Source of the DNA: an uncultured Gammaproteobacteria bacterium
Lineage (GTDB): Bacteria > Pseudomonadota > Gammaproteobacteria > Pseudomonadales > Pseudohongiellaceae
Direction: 5' to 3'
Length of the DNA stretch: 64,000 bases
Assembly (NCBI GenBank): GCA_913060975.1
Contig: CAJXVC010000005.1
Span: forward strand, 186,001-250,000
How positions within the stretch are numbered: the stretch's first letter is position 1; each line of letters starts with the position of its first letter. Below are positions 18,532-29,069 of this stretch, piece by piece. The translations under genes and the position numbers were made by a program. Below the pieces are notes generated by a model. That model was given only the letters and a program-made list of their open reading frames with translations, did no database searches and was not told the DNA's origin.

Positions 18532-18895
18532 GGCAGTTCATGGCTACTAAAGTGATATTTTCTGCGAGCCAATTTTTTTACAGCAGCTAAAGGCGTAGAG
18601 GGAAATTGCGAAAAAGGATTTCTACTGAGTGGAAAACAAAGGCTGGAATAAATAACGGGGCCAATAGTTTTCACCACTGACCCCGCTCTCTCCCGAAACA
18701 GAGTTTAGCGCAAGATTACTTTCTTGTTCTAGTATTTTCGTCCAATAATAAACGTGCTTCATGCCCCCTTATGGGGCGCTCTGCCAAGGCGCCATCAGGG
18801 AAAAATTATAACTCAGGAATGACTACATCCACGTCGACCCTCAGGTCGATTGAGCTTTTCTGACATCTAGCCTATTACGACCATTTCATTGCCGC

Positions 18896-21394
18896 CTACT
18901 CATAGCGCAACACGGCCGCCGGTCGTACGCGTGCGCTGCGCAGGCTCTGCGAAAAAACTGCAGCGAAAGCTATGAGGCTGGAAAGACCGAGGCTGATTAT
19001 AAATGGCCAGGCGTCGATAGTGACATCAGCTGCAAACAAAGAGATATAGCCATTGGCCAGTACATAACCGAGCGGCCATGCCAAAGCATTGGCAATCAGA
19101 ATGGGTTTGGCAAAATCGAGTAACAACATACGCAGCAGGCGGCCACTGCTGGCACCCATGACTTTGCGAATGCCAACTTCTTTGCGGCGGATATTGGTAA
19201 TGAATGTAGCGTTACCTAACAGGCCAATGCTGGCAACAAAGAAACCAAAGATCGAAAGCGCGCCAATTGAGACGCTGATTGCGAGAAACAGGCCATAGCT
19301 CTGATAGAACAGATCATCGACAAATTCTCGTTGTAGCGGGATTTCCGGCATCAGAGTGCGCCAGGTATCTTCCAGATGCTGCACAGCTGCATTGAGCTGT
19401 GTGCGATCAATGCGCAGGATGACAGTACCTGCATCTTCTGGCCGCAGCAAATAGACGTTACCCTGTGAGCCAAATGTCGCGAAATCGATAAACTCGTATT
19501 TGCGCTCGCTCATGCCACCAATAATTGACATTTCTACCGTAAACTCTGTCGCCGTGGCAGGCGGTCCAACCTGCAAGAAGATCGAGTTGCCTGTCGCTTC
19601 GCTTGTGTTCGCCCAGCCCAAACTTTGCGCGGCGACGTCGTCGATGATGACTGCATAAGGGCCGCCATTGGCACTGAGCTGGTTGGCAGGGGGTAATAGG
19701 TCATTGGTTCGATCACGGGAAAATTCGCGACCAGCGATGATCGGTTGGTTCATCGTGTCGGCATAGTCGTAACCTATAACATGACGACTCAAATTATATT
19801 CCGTGGCATTGGTGTCTGGCGTCAAAGAGAACTCACTACTCGAGTTGCTGATCTCCCAGGGCTGATCGCTGGTGCGCGTGACCGACAGAATGGCTGGATG
19901 TTGGTTGAGCTGATTGATTAGCAGATCAGGGTCTACGGTATAGGAATCCGTATTGACCATAATCGCGAGTTTTACATCGCTGGTGTTGGCATCCAGTTGC
20001 TGAGTCATTGCCCGGTTTTGACTGAACATGACCACTGCCAGAATCATTAATGTTCCGGAAATGAAAAACTGCGTGCCCACCATCAGCGAACGCAAGCGCC
20101 CCGAGTAGCCTGTCGAGCCTTTGGGGCGCATCATCTGCACAAGAGGGATCCAGGCAGTGCGCATAGCCGGATAGCCGCCAGCAATCGCTACAATACAGAG
20201 CATGACGATGGCAATGGCACTCCACAGTGACAGATCCAGTAGCAAGCCGGGCTGCAAGCCGACAACACCGACTGCTTGCAACTGGGTCAGCGCGTAGCCG
20301 AGAAGCCCGAGTGTGATCACCAGCGCGATAAGCATGAAGATCAGGCTTTCATAGCAGTACTGCGCCAGCAACAAGCCGCGTCGTGAGCCAAGAATTTTCT
20401 GGATGCCGATTTCCTGGCTGCGCAGGGATAGCTGCGCAATAACCAGATTGGAATAGTTGAGACAGCCGATCAGTAATACCAGCGTTCCGGCAACGATCAA
20501 GATATCTGTCAGATTAAAACCACTGGTGATGAAGGCCATTTGCGTGGCGATCAATTCATTGATGGGTAATAGTTCGAAGGTTTGAATATCACGGTAATCT
20601 TCCGGCAAGGTGCTTTGCACAAAATCATCAAGTCGTTGATTGAACGAATCTCGATCGAAGTCCATGTCTTCGGGAATTTCCAGATAGACGAAGTGGGATT
20701 GGTTGCCCCAGCGATCTGCATCCGGGTCAGATCCACTGTTGATACGTTCTTGTCGCTGCGCTTGAAGTTGCAACTCCAGCGGTACATAGAGTTCGGTGCG
20801 GAAAAAAGCGATGGAGGATTCCAGGTGTGAAGGAAACTCCAGCGTCTTGGCGACGCCGGCGATCACGACATCCCAACGATTGTCGATCAGAAGCCGCTCG
20901 CCCACTACGTCCTTGCGGCCGAACAGCTTCATCGCGCCAGTTTCTGAAATCATGACGGAATTGGGTGGCAGTTGTTCACCGGCAGCAATTCCGTACAACG
21001 TCTCCAATGGGAAAATATCGAAAAAGCGCTCTTCAACAAATTTGCTGTCCAAAGCCATGGAGCGACCATCGACACTGACAGTCTGCGGAAAACCCGGGGT
21101 AGCTTGGGCTATGTTGGGAACTTCCGGAAAGGCGCTACGCAGGTAGCGCGCCGTTGGCTCATTGACGATTGGAAAACGGTCGGGCATCGGGCTGTCGCCA
21201 ACACTGCGAATCATGATGCTGAAGATACGGTCAGCATTCGGGAAGTCGCGGTCAAAGCTTTGCGAGTAGTTCGAGATCACCAGTGCCGAAACAAAACAGG
21301 TAAAACCAATCACCAGACTCAACATGCTGATGGCGGTGTGCAGTTTAAATCGGAAGAGGGCTTTGCAAGCCATTTTGGTCCAGTGCGCCAGCAT
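18896..21394 (-). CDS. ABC transporter permease, MacB/FtsX family
   Basis: MLAHWTKMACKALFRFKLHTAISMLSLVIGFTCFV ... NIRRKEVGIRKVMGASSGRLLRMLL. Confidence 0.9.
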   Translation of the reverse strand: MLAHWTKMACKALFRFKLHTAISMLSLVIGFTCFVSALVISNYSQSFDRDFPNADRIFSIMIRSVGDSPMPDRFPIVNEPTARYLRSAFPEVPNIAQATPGFPQTVSVDGRSMALDSKFVEERFFDIFPLETLYGIAAGEQLPPNSVMISETGAMKLFGRKDVVGERLLIDNRWDVVIAGVAKTLEFPSHLESSIAFFRTELYVPLELQLQAQRQERINSGSDPDADRWGNQSHFVYLEIPEDMDFDRDSFNQRLDDFVQSTLPEDYRDIQTFELLPINELIATQMAFITSGFNLTDILIVAGTLVLLIGCLNYSNLVIAQLSLRSQEIGIQKILGSRRGLLLAQYCYESLIFMLIALVITLGLLGYALTQLQAVGVVGLQPGLLLDLSLWSAIAIVMLCIVAIAGGYPAMRTAWIPLVQMMRPKGSTGYSGRLRSLMVGTQFFISGTLMILAVVMFSQNRAMTQQLDANTSDVKLAIMVNTDSYTVDPDLLINQLNQHPAILSVTRTSDQPWEISNSSSEFSLTPDTNATEYNLSRHVIGYDYADTMNQPIIAGREFSRDRTNDLLPPANQLSANGGPYAVIIDDVAAQSLGWANTSEATGNSIFLQVGPPATATEFTVEMSIIGGMSERKYEFIDFATFGSQGNVYLLRPEDAGTVILRIDRTQLNAAVQHLEDTWRTLMPEIPLQREFVDDLFYQSYGLFLAISVSIGALSIFGFFVASIGLLGNATFITNIRRKEVGIRKVMGASSGRLLRMLLLDFAKPILIANALAWPLGYVLANGYISLFAADVTIDAWPFIISLGLSSLIAFAAVFSQSLRSARVRPAAVLRYE

Positions 21395-21404
21395 GGCAGT
21401 GTCC

Positions 21405-22136
21405 TCAGTCAGCGTTTGCGGTGTGAGCGGAATCTGCCGTGGCACCGACAACCGACAAATGGGCAGCGTTATCGGGTGTGACAATCTCGCCGTCGAGCAT
21501 ATTGATAATGCGGTCAGCTCGTTCACCGTGTTCGGGTGAATGGGTCACCATCATGATGGTGACGCCTTTGTCTTTGAGACGGCCAAGCATGTTCATGACA
21601 TCGTCGCCGTTCTTGGTGTCGAGATTGCCCGTGGGTTCGTCGGCGAGAATGAGTTTTGGGTCGCCAACTACAGAGCGGGCAACGGCAACACGTTGCTGTT
21701 GCCCGCCCGACAGTTCCTGAGGTTTGTGGTGAGCCCGGCTTTCCAGGCCGACCAGAGTAAGCGCTTCTTTGACACGACGTTGTCGTTGGGCTTTGCTATA
21801 GCCCAAATAGAGCAGGGGCAGATCGACATTCTCGGCTACTGACAAATCATCGATGAGATTGAAGTTCTGGAATATGAAACCGATGTTCTGTTTGCGAATC
21901 TCCACCAGATTGTTTTCAGACCGATGGCCAACCTCATCACCATCGAAGTAATAGTTGCCGCTACTGGGCTCATCGATCATGCCGACGACATTGAGAAGGG
22001 ACGACTTGCCACAGCCTGACGGCCCCATAACGGCGACAAACTCGCCTTTACCGATGTGCAGATTGATATTATTCAGCGCGGTAGTTTCCATATACGCCGT
22101 GCGATAGACCTTGCTCAGGTTTTCAAGTTTGATCAT
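21405..22136 (-). CDS. ABC transporter ATP-binding protein, MacB/LolD type
   Basis: Walker A GPSGCGKSS, signature LSGGQQQRVAVARS, Walker B LILADEPTGNLD. Confidence 0.95.
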   Translation of the reverse strand: MIKLENLSKVYRTAYMETTALNNINLHIGKGEFVAVMGPSGCGKSSLLNVVGMIDEPSSGNYYFDGDEVGHRSENNLVEIRKQNIGFIFQNFNLIDDLSVAENVDLPLLYLGYSKAQRQRRVKEALTLVGLESRAHHKPQELSGGQQQRVAVARSVVGDPKLILADEPTGNLDTKNGDDVMNMLGRLKDKGVTIMMVTHSPEHGERADRIINMLDGEIVTPDNAAHLSVVGATADSAHTANAD

Positions 22137-22317
22137 TGGTGTGCGCCCTTGTTCAGAGATTCTGCCGCCAAATACGCAGTCATTTTCAGGTTTAGACGCA
22201 GCAGGAGAGGAAGAGTTACTAAATTTGTACCTATAGCTGGGAATGGCCCATCTTGCAGCAAGCGCGCAGGGTGCAGGTTGTCAGCAAATTGCAAAATGAA
22301 TACGTTACACTGATGCT

Positions 22318-23247
22318 ATGAAACCGCTATTTCAACAGGGCTTAACGCCCCGGGCCGCCAGTGCCAATATGGGCTCGAGCTCCGACCTGGCGGAGTTTCT
22401 GCAGGAACACCCCAACCTCTTCGTCATCACTGGTGCGGGTATCAGTCAGGCATCCGGTATTCCGACCTATCGCGACGACGGCGGTGTCTGGCGCAGCAAT
22501 ATTCCGATTCATCATGCCGAATACATGCGCGACCCTGCCAAGCGGAAACGCTATTGGGCACGCAGTTTCGGTGGTTGGCCAAATGTACAACGCGCCGAAC
22601 CCAATCAGGCTCACCATGCTCTGGCAGGCCTGGAGGCGCTTGGCATCGTGTCGCTGCTGGTCACCCAGAATGTGGACCGCCTACATCAAAAGGCAGGGCA
22701 CAAGAAGGTAGTGGATCTGCATGGGCGTATGGATCAGGTATTGTGCATGGATTGCGGTGCGATCACGCCGCGGGATGAGATACAGGAGTGGCTGTGGCAA
22801 CACAATCCGCATCTTGCGAACATCAAGGCAGTTGTGGCGCCCGATGGCGATGCCGAGGTTCAGCAATCCATGATCGATCGCGTTATCACGCCTGACTGCC
22901 AGCGCTGCAGCGGATTATTGAAACCCCATGTGGTTTTCTATGGCAGTTCAGTGGAGAAGCATATCGTCACTGAGTTAATGGCCAATTTGCTGCAGGCCAG
23001 TGCCGTGCTGGTAGTTGGCTCGTCCCTCATGGTCTATTCAAGCTACCGATTCTGTAAGCTGGCCGCTGAACAGAACATCCCCATTGCTTGTATCAATCAG
23101 GGGCTGACCCGTGCCGATGAGCTGTTTGCTTTGAAGGTGAATGGCGAATGTGGTGCTGTGCTTGGCGACATACTGGACTCATTGCAGCAACAAAATCCCG
23201 AGTTCACGCCTTCTGTTTATGCGGCAGATTCTTTACCTGCCAGGTAA
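22318..23247 (+). CDS. SIR2 family NAD-dependent protein deacetylase
   Basis: FVITGAGISQASGIPTYRD, TQNVDRLHQKAGHKKVVDLHG, CMDC/CQRC Zn ligands, KPHVVFYGSSV. Confidence 0.93.
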   Translation: MKPLFQQGLTPRAASANMGSSSDLAEFLQEHPNLFVITGAGISQASGIPTYRDDGGVWRSNIPIHHAEYMRDPAKRKRYWARSFGGWPNVQRAEPNQAHHALAGLEALGIVSLLVTQNVDRLHQKAGHKKVVDLHGRMDQVLCMDCGAITPRDEIQEWLWQHNPHLANIKAVVAPDGDAEVQQSMIDRVITPDCQRCSGLLKPHVVFYGSSVEKHIVTELMANLLQASAVLVVGSSLMVYSSYRFCKLAAEQNIPIACINQGLTRADELFALKVNGECGAVLGDILDSLQQQNPEFTPSVYAADSLPAR

Positions 23248-23338
23248 TTGAATCTGCAGATCTTCGCGGCACAATGCAATCAATGCCGTCATTCACTTGG
23301 CGAAGCAGCGCACTTGCAGAAAGAGCAGAGGATGCCCA

Positions 23339-23653
23339 ATGACTCTACGCAACACCTATCTGGTTCTGGCTATTGTTGGCGCTATTGCGCCCTATCTGTT
23401 TTTCGTCAACTTCGGGCTGACACAAGGACTCGACTTGATGGGGTTCTTGACCGCTCTGTTTGCAAACGGCGCCAGTGGTGGATTCACCGTCGATTTGCTG
23501 ATTAGCTCTGTCGTATTTTGGGTATTCATGATCAATCGCCAGAGCGGTCCAAAGCCCCATTGGTTCATCGTGCTTAACCTGACAATTGGCTTGTCATGTG
23601 CACTTCCTGCCTACCTCTGGGCTACAGCCGGACGGTCTGGGGAGCCAGTGTGA
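23339..23653 (+). CDS. DUF2834-like membrane protein
   Basis: LRNTYLVLAIVGAIAPYLFFVNFG...GFTVDLLISSVVFWVFM. Confidence 0.75.
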   Translation: MTLRNTYLVLAIVGAIAPYLFFVNFGLTQGLDLMGFLTALFANGASGGFTVDLLISSVVFWVFMINRQSGPKPHWFIVLNLTIGLSCALPAYLWATAGRSGEPV

Positions 23654-23876
23654 CAAAAAAATAGTTGACGCCGCTATTGACTGCAGCCCCCGGCAAGAGT
23701 ACTGTTGCGGCAGCTTGAAACTAAGCACGCTATTTATTTCACCACTTTTCGACATCCCTCCCAAAGATCTCGTTCTGCCGGCAAGTAAGTAAACGCCAAA
23801 TTTCCAGCACCATCCCCTGACTGATCGCTCAACATGCGACCGGCAGGTTGTAACTATTTCCGACAGGAGAATCTAA

Positions 23877-24086
23877 ATGTCAGATCGAGTAAAAGGAACC
23901 GTTAAGTGGTTCAATGAGAACAAAGGTTTTGGTTTTATTGCACAAGAAAATGGCCCGGACGTATTCGCCCATTTCAGCGGCATCAAAAGCGCAGGCTTTA
24001 AAACTCTGGCCGAAGGTCAAATGGTTGAATTCGCAGTTGTGAATGGCCAGAAAGGACCACAAGCTGAAGACATCGTTGCTGTTTAA
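23877..24086 (+). CDS. Cold-shock domain protein
   Basis: [30 protein letters not shown]. Confidence 0.95.
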   Translation: MSDRVKGTVKWFNENKGFGFIAQENGPDVFAHFSGIKSAGFKTLAEGQMVEFAVVNGQKGPQAEDIVAV

Positions 24087-24116
24087 ACTTCTAGTTTAAG
24101 CACAGCGCTAGTCGCG

Positions 24117-24147
24117 AAAAGGCAGGCCTTCGGGTCTGCCTTTTTTT
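24117..24147 (+). terminator. Intrinsic terminator after csp gene
   Basis: AAAAGGCAGgccttcgggtCTGCCTTTTTTT. Confidence 0.9.
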
Positions 24148-24173
24148 ATGCCCGCGATTTGAGAGTATCTGAT

Positions 24174-24872
24174 TCAGGCAAAGTCTTTGGGAAATACCTT
24201 GCGCCAACGGATGGACAGCTTGGCGAGATTGATAATGCCGTTACTAAACGCAGTCAGTGGGCCGGGCATTTGTTCGCGAAACACATCCATGAGTAAAGCG
24301 ATGCGCCACTGATCGGTGTCATTACGAACGCTGTGCGGATAGGTGTCGTCCCACAGTAGTGACTCGCCATTGGCAATTCTATATGGCTTATCGGCGATGG
24401 TCAGTGTTACGCCCGGCTCGCCGTTATTCAGCAAAGGTACCTGAAGTCCCATATAGAATCGGGTGATGCCACGAAAAGGCCCGGTATGAGTCGGCACTTG
24501 TTTGCCCGGTGCGAGAAACGAAAACGACGCCGATTTTATCTGCGGATTCGCCCGCAGCAAGGCTGCCAATTGTGGACACTTGCTCATGTTCTCTTCGATG
24601 TCGAGGTCGTAGGCACGGAGTACAAACATCCGCCATTCCTTCTCACCAAAAGCAGACAACTGATACTGCTCGGGCATGAGTTCATGGAATTTGGGAATAG
24701 CATTGATCTCGTCACACAGGGCCATAGCCTCTGCGCGGATGTCTTTCCAGTTCTCGGTGAACTGCGGTGCATCCGGGAAAAACTCGGCCATTTCCAGCAC
24801 GGGAGGTGTCTTGAGAAAGGCATTGTAGACGCCGGTCATAGTGCTGCGGACCAGGCGGTAAGCCAGAGACAT
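24174..24872 (-). CDS. Aspartyl/asparaginyl beta-hydroxylase domain protein
   Basis: VPTHTGPFRGITRFYMGLQVP ... GESLLWDDTYPHSVRNDTDQWRIALLMDV. Confidence 0.88.
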   Translation of the reverse strand: MSLAYRLVRSTMTGVYNAFLKTPPVLEMAEFFPDAPQFTENWKDIRAEAMALCDEINAIPKFHELMPEQYQLSAFGEKEWRMFVLRAYDLDIEENMSKCPQLAALLRANPQIKSASFSFLAPGKQVPTHTGPFRGITRFYMGLQVPLLNNGEPGVTLTIADKPYRIANGESLLWDDTYPHSVRNDTDQWRIALLMDVFREQMPGPLTAFSNGIINLAKLSIRWRKVFPKDFA

Positions 24873-25129
24873 TGGGCGATCCTCATTCAGCGTATTTGTC
24901 TCTGGCCAATTTATCGCAATAGTTGGGGGTTTTCCAGCTAGCCTGCAACCTCCGAATCTGACTGCACAGGGCTAACTTTAAATTCTTACGAGCCACCCAA
25001 CTGGACTAAATCTTGGGACACGCACGCTTCTACTGAAAACCAGTAGCAACTAATACCAAAGAAAGGATGTTAAGAAGGAAAGCGTGGCAGCAGCGATGTG
25101 TGAACTTGTTATACAGCGCTCACTATCGG

Positions 25130-26449
25130 TCAATCCTGATAGTACGTATCGGATTCATCTTTTGGCAGAACCGTACCCTCGAAGACTTCATCATCGCTGT
25201 CTTCATTGGCGAGGCCGTCACTAGCAAGGTCTTCATCATCAGAGCGTGGATCCATTTGCAGTGCGCCTTGTCCCGCGGCGGTGGTCGCTGGCGCGAAATC
25301 GACAACATGATCTGATTGGCGATCGCGCAGGCGAATCAGTACGAGAATAGTCATTGCGCCAAGCAACAAGATGATCGCGAGGCTGACGAAGAACAGATCC
25401 GCACCTATTCGAAACATTAACTGTGAGGTTGCCAGGGGTCCGATAATCGAACCGACACCATTTAGCATCTGCAAACCTGTACCGACTTCCAGGAACGTAC
25501 CCGGCTCGGCGAAATCGCTGGCATGGGCCAGGCTCAATGCATAGATCGGCATCACTGCTGCGCCGAAGGCAAACATGATATAAGGCACGATGTGAGTTGG
25601 CACCAGCAACGCACAGCCGGCCATGATGGCACCCAATACCAATGCCGCAAAAATCACCCGGCGCCGATCGAAACGGTCGGACATCCGGCCGATAGGAAAC
25701 TGAAAGAGTGCGCCACCGGCAATAGCCAGTGACATCATGATCGATATTTCGAAAACGTTCATGCCGGTCTGCAAGCCGTAAACAGGCCCGAGGCCGTAGA
25801 ACGAACCTGATACCAGGCCAGCGATCAGGGCGCCAACCACTGCTGCCCGGGATGTCTTTAAAACCAGTCGTGGCGAAAACCGGGCGCTCGGAATACTTTG
25901 CGGTTGCGACGATCTGGTCAGGCAAACTGGTAGCGCGGCCAAGACGATGAGTATGCCAGCGATAATAAATAATTGGTCGCCTTCAGGTGGTGCGAGGTTC
26001 AGCAATAGCTGTCCCAATGCCAGGCCGGCGAGCACAATGGCAGTGTAAGCAGCCAGGACACTACCGCGGACTTCGTTGCTGACTTGTGAGTTCAGCCAGC
26101 TCTCAATAACCAGATACAGGCCGACAATGCCAAGGCCGGAGATGAATCGCAGTAACAGCCAGAATATAAACGAATCGGTGAGTGCGACACCGAGAACCGT
26201 CGCGGTCATGATCGCCGTCATCGATGCAAAGGTACGGATATGACCGACGCGGGACACGACCTGCGGAACAATGAAGCAGCCCGTGATGAAACCAATAAAG
26301 TAGACTGAGCTTAAATAGCCAATGTCGATGCTGGTCCAGCCAATAAACTCTGCACGCAGCGGCACCAGGGCCAATTGCAAACCGTGGCCTGTGAGCAGAA
26401 GTGCAACTCCAATCAGGAGTGATGACAAACTGATAATTGACTTGAACAT
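25130..26449 (-). CDS. MFS transporter (YcaD-like), acidic C-terminal tail
   Basis: 12-TM pattern, IGRMSDRFDRRRVI; C-terminal DEDLASDGLANEDSDDEVFEG. Confidence 0.85.
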   Translation of the reverse strand: MFKSIISLSSLLIGVALLLTGHGLQLALVPLRAEFIGWTSIDIGYLSSVYFIGFITGCFIVPQVVSRVGHIRTFASMTAIMTATVLGVALTDSFIFWLLLRFISGLGIVGLYLVIESWLNSQVSNEVRGSVLAAYTAIVLAGLALGQLLLNLAPPEGDQLFIIAGILIVLAALPVCLTRSSQPQSIPSARFSPRLVLKTSRAAVVGALIAGLVSGSFYGLGPVYGLQTGMNVFEISIMMSLAIAGGALFQFPIGRMSDRFDRRRVIFAALVLGAIMAGCALLVPTHIVPYIMFAFGAAVMPIYALSLAHASDFAEPGTFLEVGTGLQMLNGVGSIIGPLATSQLMFRIGADLFFVSLAIILLLGAMTILVLIRLRDRQSDHVVDFAPATTAAGQGALQMDPRSDDEDLASDGLANEDSDDEVFEGTVLPKDESDTYYQD

Positions 26450-26561
26450 GAGCTCGAATTGACTGTCTGGGGGTTGTATTGGCACGAAGAGACTGCGACG
26501 AAGTCACAGTCTCTCTAATTTGCGGCCCAATTAAAAGGCATGATAGGGGAAACCGATGCGA

Positions 26562-27902
26562 CTAATCGATGTCGGGAAGCCTGCCAATATCGGACGAGCG
26601 CAGATGCAGGTCGCGTTGTGGGTAGGGGATTTCCACGTTATTGGCTTTGAACTTGTCCCAGATGCGAATGAGCAGGTCACTCGTTACATTGGCCCTACCG
26701 TTCATAGGGTCGTTGATCCAAAAGCGTACTTCAAAGTTCACCGAGCTATCGCCATATTCGTTCAGTAAACACACCGGTTTGGGATCATCGAGGATGCGCG
26801 GCGTTTCTTTAGCGGCTTCGAGACACAGAGCAATAACCTGATGGATATCGGATTTGTAGTGCACACCGACAACCTTGCGCAAGCGTAGCAGCTCATGGCT
26901 ATGCGACCAGTTTTCAACACGCGAGATGATCAGTTCTTCGTTGGGAATAAGGTGCTCGATACCATCGCGAGTAGTCACTGATACATAGCGAGCGCCCAGT
27001 GCATCAACGCGACCATAGTAGCCGGCCACGGCGATGGTATCGCCTGGTTTGATCGACTTGTCGAGCAGCAGAATGAATCCGGAGACCAGATTGGCGAAGA
27101 TCTTTTGCAGGCCAAAACCCAAACCAACACCGATCGCTCCGCCCAGAACCGCCAGAGCGGTGAGGTCGACGCCAACAACTGCCAGTGCGGATAGGAACGC
27201 AAAAGAACCTAGCGCGATCCACAGTACTTTGGTGGACAGCACTTTCATCGAAGGCGTCAGGTTGGGGCTGGACGTTAAACGGTTCTCCATTAATTGCCCG
27301 ATGATGGCGGTGAACCACAACAGAATGCCCAATGCGACCATGCCCTGAATGACCATCAGGGCCGATATCCGGGCCTCGCCTAAAGTGAGCGCAGCCTCAT
27401 CAAGAATGCGAATGCTCTGATCCAGCAAGCCGACGATATTGAGCGCAGCAACCAACCAGGCGGCTATGGCGATGGTGCGCGACCAAAACGCATTCGCCAC
27501 CACGATCGAGGCCAGCCCAACAATAATCCAGGCGCTAAGCAAACTGGTGGTAATAATTTGCGTGGCATTGCGTAATTCCAATTCTCTGGAAACAACAACT
27601 GTGAGCCATTGCACCAACAGCCAGACAATCGGGAATGATTGCTCCCACAGCTCGATCCATAGCCGCTTCATCAACGCGAACTTTGAGTCACGGTGGGACA
27701 ATTCGTTGAAGCGATCGCGAAGCTTGTGAGAAATCGGCCAGGCCACCAGCGCGGCGAAGAGTATCAGCCCGACTTCGATTAGAGTTTGTTCAGTAAACAG
27801 AAATTCCTCTGCCCATAGCGAGGCCTGTCCGATCCATTGACTCCAGGACTCCGGGTCGGTCAGCATCTCTATCGCCGTTGCTTCGTCCGCTGCTTCAGCC
27901 AT
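26562..27902 (-). CDS. Mechanosensitive ion channel, MscS family
   Basis: AVLGGAIGVGLGFGLQKIFANLVSGFILLLDKSIKPGDTIAVAGYYGRVDALGARYVSVTTRDGIEHLIPNEELI. Confidence 0.93.
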   Translation of the reverse strand: MAEAADEATAIEMLTDPESWSQWIGQASLWAEEFLFTEQTLIEVGLILFAALVAWPISHKLRDRFNELSHRDSKFALMKRLWIELWEQSFPIVWLLVQWLTVVVSRELELRNATQIITTSLLSAWIIVGLASIVVANAFWSRTIAIAAWLVAALNIVGLLDQSIRILDEAALTLGEARISALMVIQGMVALGILLWFTAIIGQLMENRLTSSPNLTPSMKVLSTKVLWIALGSFAFLSALAVVGVDLTALAVLGGAIGVGLGFGLQKIFANLVSGFILLLDKSIKPGDTIAVAGYYGRVDALGARYVSVTTRDGIEHLIPNEELIISRVENWSHSHELLRLRKVVGVHYKSDIHQVIALCLEAAKETPRILDDPKPVCLLNEYGDSSVNFEVRFWINDPMNGRANVTSDLLIRIWDKFKANNVEIPYPQRDLHLRSSDIGRLPDID

Positions 27903-28873
27903 TAAATCCAGCCCTTACGTTTGAAGTAGGTAAATTGCGCGATAGCTGCTGCAAACATGACGCCAAGCACAATGAAATAACCGCTTCTACTATTCAGCTC
28001 CGGCATGTTCTGGAAATTCATTCCATAGATGCCTGCCAGGAATGTCAGCGGTACAAAGATCACGGTAAAGACGGTGAGAATTTGCATTACATTGTTCAGT
28101 CGGTGTGATGACATAGCCAGATAGCCATCGGTTAAATCTTTGGCAACTTCGTAATACAAGTCAGCAAGGCTACGAGTACGTTCTACTTGTTCGTAAACGT
28201 CGGTGACTTCATGTTCCAGCTCTTCACTGATGAAACGCGACTGTTCCCGTTGCAGATGAGTAATGACTGTTTGATGGTAATTGGCAATGCGTGCCAAATG
28301 CCGTAGCCGGGATTTGTAACCAGTCAGTTCTGACAGCAATGCATCGTTTGGCTTCTGAAACATTTCATTCTCAATGTCATCCAGGCGAGGTTCCAGTTCT
28401 AACAGTATTTGCACATAGCGGCGTACGAGACGACCACTCAAGCGTACTGCCATACTGCCTGGGTTGATATCGCCTTCGAAACGGCCTTCCTGAATTTCAT
28501 TGAATAACCAGTTGGCACTTGAAGATTCGCGCTGATGCCGAGTGATTAAAAAGCGGTCGCCGATAAACATGGCCAACTGAATATTGGCATAGTCGATTCC
28601 TTCGGTCTTGCTGGCATCAAGACCTTTGAGTAACAGGAACAGGTAATTGTCGAACTGTTCCAGCTTGGGTGGGTGGCGTGTGCGCATCGCATCCTGTATG
28701 GCCAAAGGGTGGATGTCGAAATCTTCGAGAATCGGACGTTCTGTGTCAGCTTCTTCTTCATTGATATCCAGCCAGAGAATCAAGTCCCTGTTGGCTTTCC
28801 AGGTGTCTACTTGCTCCATTCCGCCGGCGGATACTGCCCCGGCTTGCGTGTCCAAAAGTAGAGATCTGATCAT
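27902..28873 (-). CDS. CorA/ZntB family divalent cation transporter
   Basis: C-terminal GMNF motif (YGMNFQNMPEL), LNNVMQILTVFTVIFVPLTFLAGIYGMNF. Confidence 0.93.
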   Translation of the reverse strand: MIRSLLLDTQAGAVSAGGMEQVDTWKANRDLILWLDINEEEADTERPILEDFDIHPLAIQDAMRTRHPPKLEQFDNYLFLLLKGLDASKTEGIDYANIQLAMFIGDRFLITRHQRESSSANWLFNEIQEGRFEGDINPGSMAVRLSGRLVRRYVQILLELEPRLDDIENEMFQKPNDALLSELTGYKSRLRHLARIANYHQTVITHLQREQSRFISEELEHEVTDVYEQVERTRSLADLYYEVAKDLTDGYLAMSSHRLNNVMQILTVFTVIFVPLTFLAGIYGMNFQNMPELNSRSGYFIVLGVMFAAAIAQFTYFKRKGWI

Positions 28874-29069
28874 CTGCCTATCGCCTTGTCGAATAGTGAA
28901 AGTTATATTGATTGTTTTACTTGCTGCTTCAGCCAGCGTCAACAGACCATATCTGGCTATTTACCCGCCTTGGCTTTTCAGGCATGTTGCGCACATTCTG
29001 GTATCTGCGACGATGACCGCAGCTTGGCTAGTCGGGTATTACAGTTTATTCGGGGTTAGGGGATTCACA

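Noticed and set aside
26562-28873. MscS-CorA overlapping gene pair as a novel operon
   Set aside because: One-base overlap of stop and start is ordinary translational coupling of two ion-transport genes.
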